A stretch of DNA of 44,338 nt from contig VHZZ01007824.1 in NCBI GenBank assembly GCA_009801015.1, positions 26,359 to 70,696 of the forward strand, in the 5' to 3' direction. Positions 34,989 through 44,338 of the stretch are shown piece by piece. The notes under the pieces are model-generated. The model worked only from the letters and a program-made list of their open reading frames with translations. It made no database searches and was not told the origin of the DNA. The stretch comes from Silene noctiflora (lineage: Eukaryota; Streptophyta; Magnoliopsida; Caryophyllales; Caryophyllaceae). Position 1 is the stretch's first letter, and every line of letters starts with the position of its first letter. The position numbers and the translations under genes were made by a program.

Positions 34989-35459
34989 TCATCTGCTAAA
35001 ATAATTAAGCAATCCACAGCATGGCTGCTGACTGAGTGAAGTACCCTCATCATTCTTGATCTTGAACTTTGGCCACCACTTTATCTTGTTTTCAGAAATA
35101 GAAGGGCATATTGTCGCAGAGGCTATCTCATTACACTTAGCCTTCGGGCGCTCCTTTTTATGCGACATGGAGTCTCTGTTCCTTCTGCCATAATCAACAA
35201 TGCCAGCTTTAGAGAGTACACCCAATGCACCAAGGCCACCTGAGTCCTTGTGGGAGCTCAACCTATCATGTCCTGCAGAAAAAGAAACAAAATAACGGTC
35301 CTCCATCGCGCTCCCAATATGGGGCGGAGGTGTCATAGCAATAGTAACCGAAAAACACGACTCGACTGGGGTAACATCGGCTACCTTGTCAGATTCGACT
35401 AGGGAAACAGCATGGCAAGGTACAACTTGCATAGGTGCCCTACGAATACTAGACTAGGT

Positions 35460-35883
35460 GTATGTCAATTTCTCACCCCCCACTTTAAATGTCAAAGTCC
35501 TCGCTCCTACGTCAATTATTAGGAGTATGGGTATCCTCAGGAATGTCTAAGACAATAAAATCAACGGGTATAAAGAACTTCCCAACCCGCACAGGAACAT
35601 CTTCCAAGATCCCCAACGGACGCGACAAGGAACGGTCAGCCATCTGGACAGTCATATTAGTGCATTTAAATTCAGTCAAACCTATCATTTTAGCTAAAGA
35701 CAGGGGTAAGACACTGACACTAGCACCCAAACCATTGTCTATAGTATGGGAGCCTATAGAACAAGGGATGGAGAAACTACCTGGATCAACCAATTTAGGT
35801 GGAGACTTGTTTTGTAGGAGTGCACTACACTCCTCGGTAAAATCAATAGTCTCCACCTCATCAAAACTCCGCTTACGAGTCAA
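35460..35883 (-). pseudogene. Athila protease remnant
   Basis: ECSALLQNKSPPKLVDPGSF, then LGASVSVLPLSLAKMIGL, then LEDVPVRVGKFFIPVDFIVLD. Athila proteases usually have CDLGAS at the active site. Here the residues before LGAS read IDNG, so the catalytic Asp appears lost or displaced. Stops follow at NN and further on. The downstream block to 34989 encodes a 147-residue open frame that I do not recognise, where pol should be. Confidence 0.65.
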
Positions 35884-36069
35884 AATTTCTCACATAAACT
35901 TAGCATAGGAAGGTACCTGGGTAATGAGCTCGATGAAGGGAACAGTTACCTGAACATTCTTGACAACCTCCATGAACTTACCAAACTACTTCTCAACCTT
36001 TGTGTCTTTCAATCGATTCGGAAAAGGAACTTGGATAATGATAGGTTGCTCGAAAGCCTTCTCCTTCCC

Positions 36070-37830
36070 TTAATCAGATATAGGCGTCTTATCAGCAGTA
36101 GAAGACGTTCTATCAGTCGTACGTGACGGTTCAACAGTCTCGCCATCAGAAATAATCGATCGACCAGCGGTAATAATCGATTGATTGGGCACTTTTTTCG
36201 ATCGACTAGAGAAGCTGTCGATCGACTTTTTCCCATCCTCAGCACTTTTGTCTTCAACAGTAATAGTCGATCGACCACAAGTTTTAGTCGATCCACTTTT
36301 ATCTGAGTTCACAGCAGCTTCGTCAATGCACTCAACTCCCACATCAATATCTAAGTCTTCAATACTCACCGACTCACTGTCCTTTGGCATTTCTGGTCCA
36401 TCATAAGCAAGACGGCTTCTAAGGTTAATAGCATTAACGGTCTCATGAGGTTTATCAGGCTGAGATGGCAACGCACCGGGTTGCCTACTTGAACTTTGGC
36501 TGGATAGTTGAGCAATCTGATTGTCCAACATCTTATTATGGGCCATCAGTTGAGTAATGAGAGCCTCCTGCTTTTGTGAAGCCATCATCTGCTTTTGTAA
36601 CATGGCTTTAATTTCCGACATATCATTGCTTGGAGCTTGAGGCAGCCTATTAGGGTTCCCTTGTGGTTGATTACCCCAATTATGAGGAATGACATATGCA
36701 TTGGTCGGCGGCGGGGTATGCACATTGTAGAAATTAGAGTACGGGCTACCTTTCTTGAAAGACTGATAGGCATGAACTTGTTCTATAGCACTCATACACC
36801 CAGCTGCAACATGACCGTTAGTACCACATCTCTCACAAGGGACCTCCCGTTGGACCATGGCATGGACCGTCTGCCGGTAGGATTGAGAAGTCTTTAACTC
36901 AACAATTTGAGCGGTCAAAGCTTCTAAGTGAGCTGCAACAGCTCCATCTGACCCACTACCTCTCGTACTCCCCCTAGGATTACCATACTCAGTCGTATGT
37001 GTAGATATTTCTTCAATTAGCTTCCAAGCCGTATCATGATTGTGTTGTTCTGAAATCTCCCATTCGCGGAAGAATGAGTGTCCGATGATCGTCATATAAC
37101 CCGTTGTAGAAGTTGCTGCACAAGTACCATTTCTCAAACCCATGGTGAGGAACAGATCGGATTAGCCATTTATAATGGACCCAAGCTTCATTCAAGTTCT
37201 CTGTCGGGCTTTTCTTGAAACCGGTGATCTGGCTTCGTAATGCGTTAGTCTTCTGAGGTGGAAAGTACCACTTATAAAACGCAAGGGCCAGTGAATTCCA
37301 ATCTGTAATACCTTAGGCTTCCATTTCAATGTCACGAAGCCACTCAGCTGCACCATCCCGTAGAGAGAATGGAAAAGGGACCTGTTTAACTTGATCCTGT
37401 GTGAGTTGTGACACCCGCAGTGAGAGGGATAGAACAACAATAGGTAATGAATTTCTCCATGTGCTTGGCGGGATCCTCAGTAGCTCCACCACCAAAACAT
37501 ATTCCGTTCCACCAGATTGATGTAAGAAGGACGGATCTCGAAAGTACCATCGTCGGTGGTGGGAAGCTTGAACCCCTTAGGAATGGAGGCAAGGGTAGGT
37601 TCATAATGGCTTGCTAGAGTGGGGTTTTCAGCCATGATCGCGGCGGTAACCGAAATAAGGGTGTCTTCTTCGTAAGACTGGGTTTCGGAAAAAAAATCAG
37701 CGTAAACTGAGTCAAGCGTACTCAAGTCTTCGGCTTGACGGATTTCCCTTAAGAAATTTCGCCTAGCTAGCAGAGTCTTTTCTGGTTCAGGGTTGTATGG
37801 AACGAGCTTGGACCTATGAGACCTGGGCAT
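36070..37830 (-). pseudogene. Athila gag (decayed)
   Basis: Begins MPRSHRSKLVPY at 37830. The core reads FEIRPSYINLVERN, EDPAKHMEKFI, VPFPFSLRDGAAEWL and WNSLALAFYKWYFPP, followed by AWKLIEEISTHTTEYGNP and a CERCGTNGHVAAGC knuckle (CX2CX4HX4C). The frame shifts several times near 37490, 37320 and 37150. The linker after the knuckle (about 36400-36100) is Ser/Lys/Asp-rich and is partly made of palindrome cluster D, which is translated here. Confidence 0.85.
36154..36297. repeat. Palindrome cluster D: six CGATCG-core units within gag
   Basis: AATCGATCGACC 36154, AATCGATTGATT 36175, TTTCGATCGACT 36196, TGTCGATCGACT 36216, AGTCGATCGACC 36265, AGTCGATCCACT 36286. Several are 20-21 bp apart, a multiple of three only in part. 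They are translated on minus as GRSII, QSII, SRSK, KSID and GRSTI. Confidence 0.95.
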
Positions 37831-37928
37831 AAACAAACACTAGAGGAAAAGATAAGAGCAGTCTCAAAGAACTAGAGTCGCTTGAGACAAAAGACAAACA
37901 AAAAGCAAACAAATAAAAATACACCGTC

Positions 37929-37946
37929 TCCCCGGCAACGGCGCCA
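37929..37946 (-). promoter_or_regulatory. Primer binding site of the Athila element (tRNA-Asp type)
   Basis: Minus TGGCGCCGTTGCCGGGGA, the standard Athila-group primer site. It lies 5 bp inside the LTR. Confidence 0.9.
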
Positions 37947-37951
37947 AAATT

Positions 37952-39234
37952 TGACAGGCTAGTCGTATACCTACCAAAGATAACCAACTGGTCTCTAACT
38001 AATATAGCTAGGTTAGTCGGGATCGTATCCACAGGGGACAATTATGTTCTATTTGATAACTAAAGTCCGTCTCAGTCACAAAATCGGGGGTTTGAAAGGT
38101 TTGTTTACTAACTAAAATAACAAGCAAAAAGAAATTAAACGTAGAGAAAAGAGGTTCAATTAACAAGAGAAAAAGGGCTTGGATGTCGGGTCACCACGGT
38201 CAGCAACGATCAGAGGTAAGGTCAACGGTCGACATAAATACGGTCTGAGGGGTGATGAACAGGTCCTCTCGGTTCGCTATTCGCCCTAGAAAACTAATTC
38301 ATCTCTCGCTCAAATAAGGATGGTTTATTGTTTGTAGCAGGTCCAACTCTTTCTAATCTCTCGATCTAGGTCGGAGTTCCCCGAGTCAAATAATCAATTA
38401 CGTGCACTTAATTAATTAAACGCTAATAAATGCTACAAATAACAACACAGATTTATATTAATGTCAGACCTAATAATCTAATTTATGATCGTCTTATAAC
38501 CATGGCTTCCCTAAATCCTAGCAAGGAAAATTTAGTTATATATAAGTAATTTAACGGAACTAGTGAGAATGACAATGATAAAAGCATGCATGATAAAAGA
38601 ATTGGAGAAACAACTTAACATAAACTAAATTCAAGGATAAGGAGAACAAAATAGGAAACAAGGAAAAAGAATTAAAGAAAGAACAAGGGTTGACTGATTA
38701 CCGAATGAAGGAAAGATTAAAGTTTCAGATCCAAAAGTTAAAACCAAAAGCAACGTAATTAGTGTTTAGTAGTATGAAAGATAGATCTAGTACTGTTCTC
38801 CCTCCCCTCATCTCTTAAGTAACAGACAATGTGTCTTAACCTAAACAAACACTATTGGGCCGAATTACACAAGTTTAAAACTCACCCAAAAACAGAAACA
38901 GTCGATTGACTGAAGCAGGGAGTCAATCGACTAAACATAGCATCGATCGACTAAAACTCCAGCACAACAGCTTCAGTCTTCCCACCAGCCGTGTCTACAC
39001 TTATCCATACACATCCCAAGGTGACGGATCCAAGGCTCGACTCTACTAGCTTACGAAATGCATCTCTGAGGATAGGTTTAGGCTTGATTATAAGCATTTG
39101 GGTCCAATCCTGCATTAAATACAAAATAACCCAAAGTAGTCTATTCAAAGGGAAATAGTAGCTTATCGCTACTGAATATGAATAGAAATGCGTGCTAAAA
39201 GAGCATAAAAAGTATATGTAAAATGCACGTATCA
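37952..39234 (-). repeat. 5' LTR of the Athila element
   Basis: 1283 bp. On minus it starts TGATACGTGCATTTTAC and ends TAGCCTGTCA. It contains palindrome cluster E. Confidence 0.88.
38900..38952. repeat. Palindrome cluster E: three units in the Athila LTR
   Basis: AGTCGATTGACT 38900, AGTCAATCGACT 38921, CATCGATCGACT 38941, at 20-21 bp spacing, about 280-335 bp after the LTR start. Confidence 0.95.
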
Positions 39235-40201
39235 AGCCTTTCCGGGAATATGTTGACCATGAACTCAGGCCTGGAATGAGAATCGAACGTGTAGGGTCAA
39301 GGCTCGATACCCCTGTCAACGCTTTTAGATGCCACCATGGGACAATCCATCTAATGAGGGCCCCACATTCACTCAGTTTGTTTTCCCAGTAATTGCATAC
39401 TCGGGTAAAATCTACCATGTATAACCTTGTCCTCATCGAAATTGATCGCGAACGGTATCCAAATACGTCAACTGGGGGCTCGATCAATCGAAGCCTTTCC
39501 ATAAGCCAAATCTGTAAAAATAAAAATAAAGGGTTAGAACCTATCATCCACGACACGGCCAAATAAAAAAAAGAAAAAAAAAAGATCGTTTTACCTGTAA
39601 GATGATAGGACTTCCTATATAAGGAAGCTCACGGTTCGCCTTTATGTTGTCTAAACCAAGTATGGTCTCTCCTAATACCAAGCAAGCGGGGCTCATGTGC
39701 AGCTCCATTTGCTAGCTCAATTATTCCAAGGAAGCGAGGGTCTCCCCTCACCTCGGCATCAACATGGCCCTTCAAGACAAAGCAATGTAGAAGGCAAAAC
39801 CCAAATTCCATGCGCCTCGCAGCATATAAAATAGTGGGGTCCTCCCTGTCTAGGAATCGGTCTACCAAATCAAACATTCTGGTATATTTAGGGGTCACAA
39901 GGCGGTCTACCTTGGCTTTGGTAAATCCTAGAAGGTCCCTAAATTTATTTTTATACCCTTGGGATCTAGGGGGCAATACTAGAAGATTTTATACGTCCCA
40001 TCCTCCAGCCGCTGCAAATTCCTTTTCAAAAGGACAAATTTCGCCTCCTAGAATAGCAAAAACATGAAATTCGGGATTCCAATACTCAAGATAAGCATCT
40101 AAGAAGGGTCTTACCACTTTTACTTGCTTGAAGCTAACGATCGATCCAATATTGAAGGCGGCCATGTCATTTTTTCCCCATTTGAAAATTCGTTCATCCA
40201 T

Positions 40202-40899
40202 TCCTTGAGTCAGGATTCAAAGGCATCCATATTTTGTGAAAATTTATTTTTGTGAAGGTTATTGGATGTGTATGCTAAGCTACGGAATTATATAAGGGAG
40301 AATTGTGAGAATATAAGCTTACCCGCCTCTACTATTTCTACTATTCGTCCTTTCCTAATTCTGGCCAGGAAGAGACCAACCCGATAGATGACGTAGCCTA
40401 TGCTGCGCCTTCACGAAGCGTCGCAGCTTTTGCTGTGCCTCTTCCTGGGACCTAATTTTTGCCGTTTCCTGCGAAGGACTTTCCTAATACCGTTTTAGTT
40501 ATTATTTCCTATTCCTATAGGGACTCAAATATTATATTTCAGAATTTTAGTATCCTTACTAATTTCGGGCTCCTATTTTAATTCGGACTTCTGTTTCGAG
40601 ACGGGTTCGCATTTCGAGGCGACATCATTTCTCCCGTCCAGCACACTTACCCATTTTCATTTTCTTTTCTTGTAGGGAGAAGCACTCCTAAATCGGTCAT
40701 ATAATCGAGTCCTTTTTTTGCCTCTTTTATAGCATCTCGCATCATAAAAATCTTTTTTTTAGTCATTTCGTTCATTTTTGGGCAATTTCAACTTACCCAT
40801 TTCATTTTTCTTTTCTTTTTAGGGGAAGCACTCTGTTCATTCATTATATCACTGTCTGCGCACTTTTGGATTTTTTTTTTTTTTTTTCACTTTTAGGCC

Positions 40900-40931
<32 letters not shown>

Positions 40932-41252
40932 AATGAGCGCTTTTTAGGCCATTTTTTTATATTTTGACTTCTTTCGTGTTATTTAATGTATAGATATATT
41001 ATTGCATGTTTATTTTTTCCTTTTTGTCTCGCATTTTCTGCTTGAATTTCGGCAGCATAACGACGTAAGTGGTCGATATGCCAAACTTGTTTCCGAGCTA
41101 ACCTGCATATACGAGTTTCAACATTTACACCCAAAAGCAGCAAAAAGGACGCAGGCCTTTATATACATGTCAAATGTAAAATATATACAAGACTCGAGCT
41201 CATGCTCGAGAGCAAAAAATGAAATCAAATGTAAAATGTACAAAGCAAAATA
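40202..41252. other. Spacer between the two antisense genes
   Basis: About 1 kb, with T-rich runs at 40870-40926. A 43-bp imperfect direct repeat starts ACTTACCCATTTTCATTTT at 40645-40687 and again at 40791-40833; each copy ends in a purine-rich GGGAGAAGCACTC-like block. No coding signal. Confidence 0.6.
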
Positions 41253-43806
41253 CTAGTCGCGACGTCGCTCAGCTAGACGCCTCCTAAGGTCGTCAACTCG
41301 CGCCTCCAAAATGGCAATGTCGGCATCTTGAACCTCCAGCTCCCTCTCCAAGCGGGACGTCTCCTCGCGTGACCGCTCCGTCTCACTCTCCCTCTACAAA
41401 AGAATGAATAATGATCGACTAAGTACAAATGCAATGATAAACTTCTAGCTAAGGGAAGGAAAGGTTCATACTTGTCCTCCGAAGCCACCTGAGGGTGCCT
41501 TAACAGCTGTCGCTCGGAGCCGCTTGGCCATCCTCCACGTGCCTCGACGGCTTCACCTGCATTTTAAATCAAATGAAGTTATATTTCATGTTCCTACATG
41601 CTATCAAAGAAGGATAAACGAGTCTAAGCTGGGGGGATTACCCTCCTCAAAACGTGCTACCACTCGTCAAGACCATCCACCGTCACTGACTCGGGGAAAG
41701 ATTGGACCTCTATGGACTCCGCCACACCAGCCGAATCCACGTACTCAAGTGTCTTAGGGTAAGCTGGGGGCTCGACACTTGCCACGTCGATCTCCTGTCA
41801 AGTTCAAATCGGTTATTTCTAGCACCCATTTTTTAAGAAAAGTCATCATTTCAAAACAAAAGAGAAAGAATGCTCACCATAATCGGCCAGTACGCCAGTC
41901 TCCTCAGCACGAACTCTGAGTACTCCAGGTTAGGGAGAAGAAGGACGTCGCCACTAGCCCCAGCCAAGTCAGTAGCCCTCTCAGCCTCGGAAGGCTCCAT
42001 AAACATTGTCCTTGGAGGATCTTTGGGGACAGTAAAAGTGTCACGAAGGCACTGCCGAGCCAGGCGCTCACCCAAGTACCAAACAGGCCCCATGGGCATC
42101 GCAAGAAGTATCATGCTCGAGCTCCTAGGCCTAAGAACATCAGCCACAAAGGCTGGCGCACCCGTGTAAGCCTCCCAGGGTTTTGGCGTCCACTAAAGTA
42201 GCATTACAAGGGTCATGAATCCAAAACAAAGCAGAAACGAAATAAAAAGTTTTGAAAACAAAAGAACAAAGGAAAATTGCTTACACTGTCAAGCTGCAAG
42301 GCGTTGACATCCCTCCTGCAGGTGTCGTACGAATACCGTTGGCTCTTCTTCCTGCAGATGATCCAGTCTCTCACAATAGGGTACTCTCTGGCTATGCCAG
42401 CTCCCCTCGTGGGCGCGAAGCCAGGAAATTACGAGTAAACCCAAGCCTAAAGAGAAAAAGGATATCAAATGATCGTTCATTTGCGAAAAGAAAGTAGATA
42501 ATCATTTGTTTACATATCAATAATCATTTATTTATATGTTAAGTCGATCATTCGTGTTTACTTGATCATTTTATTATTCCTATAAGAGAAGTAACAATAT
42601 CATTTTCAATCTCATTCTTTTCATAAAGGAAGGGAAATTATACATTTAAAATCTCGTTCATATACACAAATTTCTCAAGTGCAAAAGCTGAATTTTGGCA
42701 AAGATATTCTCAAAATTTAAGCAAATAAAAATCGGAAGAAATAAATGATGGTTCTTATCTCTAGAATGAGTCCCGAACCAATGGTAGCAGGAGAGGTCTA
42801 TCTCTCGATGAGCTCAAGACGCACCAAGGTCCTCACATACCGAGTGAGGAATGCAAAGTTAGGGTAGAAGCTTCGTCAACAACCTCTCCTCCTTGACTCC
42901 GAAGTAGATCGAAGACAAGAACTACCAGAGCCAAAGCCGGGCTCGCTGCTCGGTCGTACACGACGGAGGAAGCACCAAGCCTCCCCCCTCGGTCAACTGC
43001 ACTCTAGCCAGAGTCTTACCGTCAAAGTAATCCTTGAAATAAGAACACGGAACCAAGCCGGGTACCCTAGCCGCGGCCTTAGGTAGGTTCCAGCCAACCA
43101 ACCTCATGGCCTCAGTTGAGTCAACTCTCATGGCCGTCTCTGGACACACCATCGGCTCCTCTCCACAAAGCAAGCCCGATATCATGCCACAATCCTCCAA
43201 AGTGACCCCGATTTCACCAAACGACATGTGAAAAGTCGAGGTCTTATCCCACAAACGGTCCAAGAAGGCTCAAATCAGGCACATGTTGGTCTGAATCTTC
43301 CATCTCTTGATTGCGCACAAACCTCTCACTAAGGCTCCAAAGGCCCCTTGGTTGATAATAGCCTTCTCCTCTCCCGACAACTTCTCAAAAGTGTCCATCA
43401 TGGTCGTGTACCCGGAGAACGACCTCATGTTGCTGGCTTCCTGCAAATACAAGCACATATTAGCCAAATTAATTCAAAATAAATCAAAGTAGAGAAGAAT
43501 ACAAAAGAAAGGAAAAAGAAATAATTTCAAGCTAAAACTCTGAAAGTGCGAGTATTTACCATGCTCCTCGGTATACGGTACGATAAGTGACTCTCCGCAG
43601 CCCAAATCAGATGTCGGACATCCCATTTCTCAGCCCACTCAAGCGCCCGAGCGAGCTGACGACCTCCTCTCCTCACGTTTGCTCTCCTGGGTACCTATTC
43701 CTCCTCCTCACCCATATCCTCCAAGGCATCTGTGGGAACCACAAGAGCCGTGCTAGGGTCAAAGTCCACGTCCATGAGTCTCGTCCCAATGTAGAAAGCA
43801 TATCCT
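41253..43806 (-). pseudogene. Plant mobile domain (PMD) gene, antisense side of the retrotransposon cluster
   Basis: Minus-strand multi-exon gene with GT-AG borders at nearly all joins. Exons: 43806-43560, 43440 to about 42770, 42446-42295, 42192-41878, 41794-41642, 41556-41472, 41393-41253 (stop). The PMD is recognised by TSTFHMSFGEIGVTLEDCGMI and WDVRHLIWAAES, and later by REYPIVRDWI and SWTPKPWEAY. The last two exons encode a charged coiled coil (LERELEVQDADIAILEARVD) ending RRRD. In-frame stops after EEEE, CLI and LWLW, plus an AT in place of GT after exon 2, indicate decay. PMD proteins (MAIN/MAIL1 type) exist both as plant genes and as transposon cargo. The degeneration and context favour transposon cargo here. 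Its first exon lies further upstream. Confidence 0.72.
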
Positions 43807-44059
43807 CTGCAAAATGAATAATTTCAAACCATTAAAAGTCGTGTCAGGCCATGTTTTCAAGTCATTTCAATCCCGCTTCCTAGCAAGTCGATAAATGTGC
43901 TCAAGCTACGTTCCTACCTGTCTAATGTGTGCCTAACGTTGACAGTGAGTCGAAATTTTGGCAGCATTTCGTTGCTTTAACCTACCCTCTACCAAAAAAA
44001 GTGTCCCGGAAGAGCAGTCACAAACTGAAATTCCGACATGATACACTACTAAAATAAGG
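43807..44059 (-). other. Upstream intron/flank of the PMD gene
   Basis: The minus acceptor TTTTGCAG at 43807-43814 shows an intron extends to the right. No exon is recognised before the LTR end at 44060. Confidence 0.4.
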
Positions 44060-44338
44060 TGTAACACCCCATACTCCAAAGTGCCTTACCAAGGCCACCT
44101 TAGACATAGAGGTGCTACCATCTCGGTTTCCCGAGGCAATGATAATAAAATAGACAATAAAGAAACATATTTAAATAAAGAATNTAACCGATTACAACTG
44201 CCTAACCAAATTGTCTCAAACAAAAATACAACAACTCAAAAAGTCTAACAACGACTTCAAGACTGAACTCAGCGGANGACTTCTAGACTCGTGGTGATTT
44301 CCCAGTCATCCCATGCGCATGCGTAACAACCTGCTCAA
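44060..44338 (-). repeat. End of another LTR of the TGTAACACCCC family (truncated by the window)
   Basis: TGTAACACCCCATACTCC, then ACCATCTCGGTTTCCCGAGG, closely match 21370 and 23940 on. It is the third copy in the window and lies in the same orientation. Confidence 0.8.

Larger units (their letters stand above)
33051..39234 (-). mobile_element. Athila-lineage element lacking pol and its 3' LTR
   Basis: On minus: 5' LTR 39234-37952, primer site 37946-37929, gag 37830-36070, protease remnant to about 35460, then a long non-coding 3' part with poly-A tracts, ending at the polypurine tract GGTTTGGGAAGAT (33063-33051). RT, RNase H and integrase are absent. The sequence after the tract goes straight back into the DUF7745-like gene. 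Only GCT of a putative AGGCT target duplication remains on that side. Confidence 0.85.
32571..40201 (-). pseudogene. DUF7745-like antisense gene of Tat#2, split by an Athila element
   Basis: Minus-strand gene. A possible ATG is at 40201. Exon 1 ends at 39595, an intron covers 39594-39512, and the next exon (39511 on) is broken at 39234 by the Athila element. It resumes at about 33048 and ends at TAA 32571. Recognisable pieces are YLEYWNPEFHVFAI, LHCFVLKGHVDAEV, IWLMERLRLIEPPVDVFGYR, CGALIRWIVPWWHLKALTG and CREWALRWAQRN...LWVSDSYLQW. They match the layout of the DUF7745 family of plant retrotransposon-linked proteins. A stop after WDV, a frameshift near 39660 and one near 32665 inactivate it. 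The family's function is not known to me. Confidence 0.7.

Noticed and set aside
41253..43806. PMD gene as a functional host gene
   Set aside because: Several in-frame stops, a lost splice donor after the second exon and LTR sequence on the right flank favour a decayed transposon-borne copy.
1..44338. tRNA, rRNA or microRNA genes
   Set aside because: No cloverleaf, rRNA-like conserved block or convincing long hairpin was found by eye on either strand.

Overview
This is nuclear plant DNA: GT-AG introns, a full-size plant-type PDR/ABCG transporter gene, and a dense stack of plant LTR retrotransposons (Tat, Athila, chromovirus-like, copia), LINE, hAT and MULE pieces. The organism is a eudicot. 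A Caryophyllales plant is a guess from the overall look of the repeats and is not proven by the sequence. The assembly has a 703-base gap (16942-17644) and a few single Ns.

Layout. (1) 1-9010, + strand: the last 14 exons of a full-size ABCG (pleiotropic drug resistance) transporter, intact over the visible 1135 codons, with a 1.6 kb MULE-like element inside one intron. (2) 9319-9947 and 26700-28000, - strand: one LINE-1 type element (RT end, zinc-binding and RNase H parts, poly-A tail), split by (3) a 16.7 kb Tat-lineage Ty3/gypsy element on + (9953-26694, perfect 5-bp target duplication AGTAT). That element has decayed gag-pol on + and, between pol and the 3' LTR, a multi-exon gene on the opposite strand with its own TATA-like box. 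It is itself interrupted by an LTR fragment in RT (13414-14662), a minus-oriented LTR (15996-17988), a 783-bp hAT element (18874-19656) and a deleted chromovirus-like element (21370-25496). (4) 28009-31400, - strand: start of gag, leader, primer site and 5' LTR of a copia element. (5) 31420-32028, +: integrase end of a second Tat-type element, followed by two antisense multi-exon genes: a DUF7745-like gene (32571-40201), split by an Athila element (33051-39234) that lacks its 3' LTR, and a plant-mobile-domain gene (41253-43806). (6) 44060-end: start of another LTR of the same family as the element at 21370.

How it works together. Only the ABCG transporter looks like a working host gene. The rest is a nested retrotransposon cluster whose insertion order can be read from target duplications: LINE, then Tat, then chromovirus/hAT/LTRs; and second Tat, then Athila.

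Two patterns stand out. First, both Tat-type units pair a sense gag-pol with spliced antisense genes. Second, three unrelated LTR families each carry clusters of their own 12-bp CG-rich palindrome (ACTCGGTCGAGT, AGTCGATCGACT, CCCCGATCGGGG; shared shape NNN-CG-RY-CG-NNN). The clusters sit in U3, leader, gag-coding and 3' noncoding parts of the elements. This palindrome clustering is the strongest candidate here for something undescribed.
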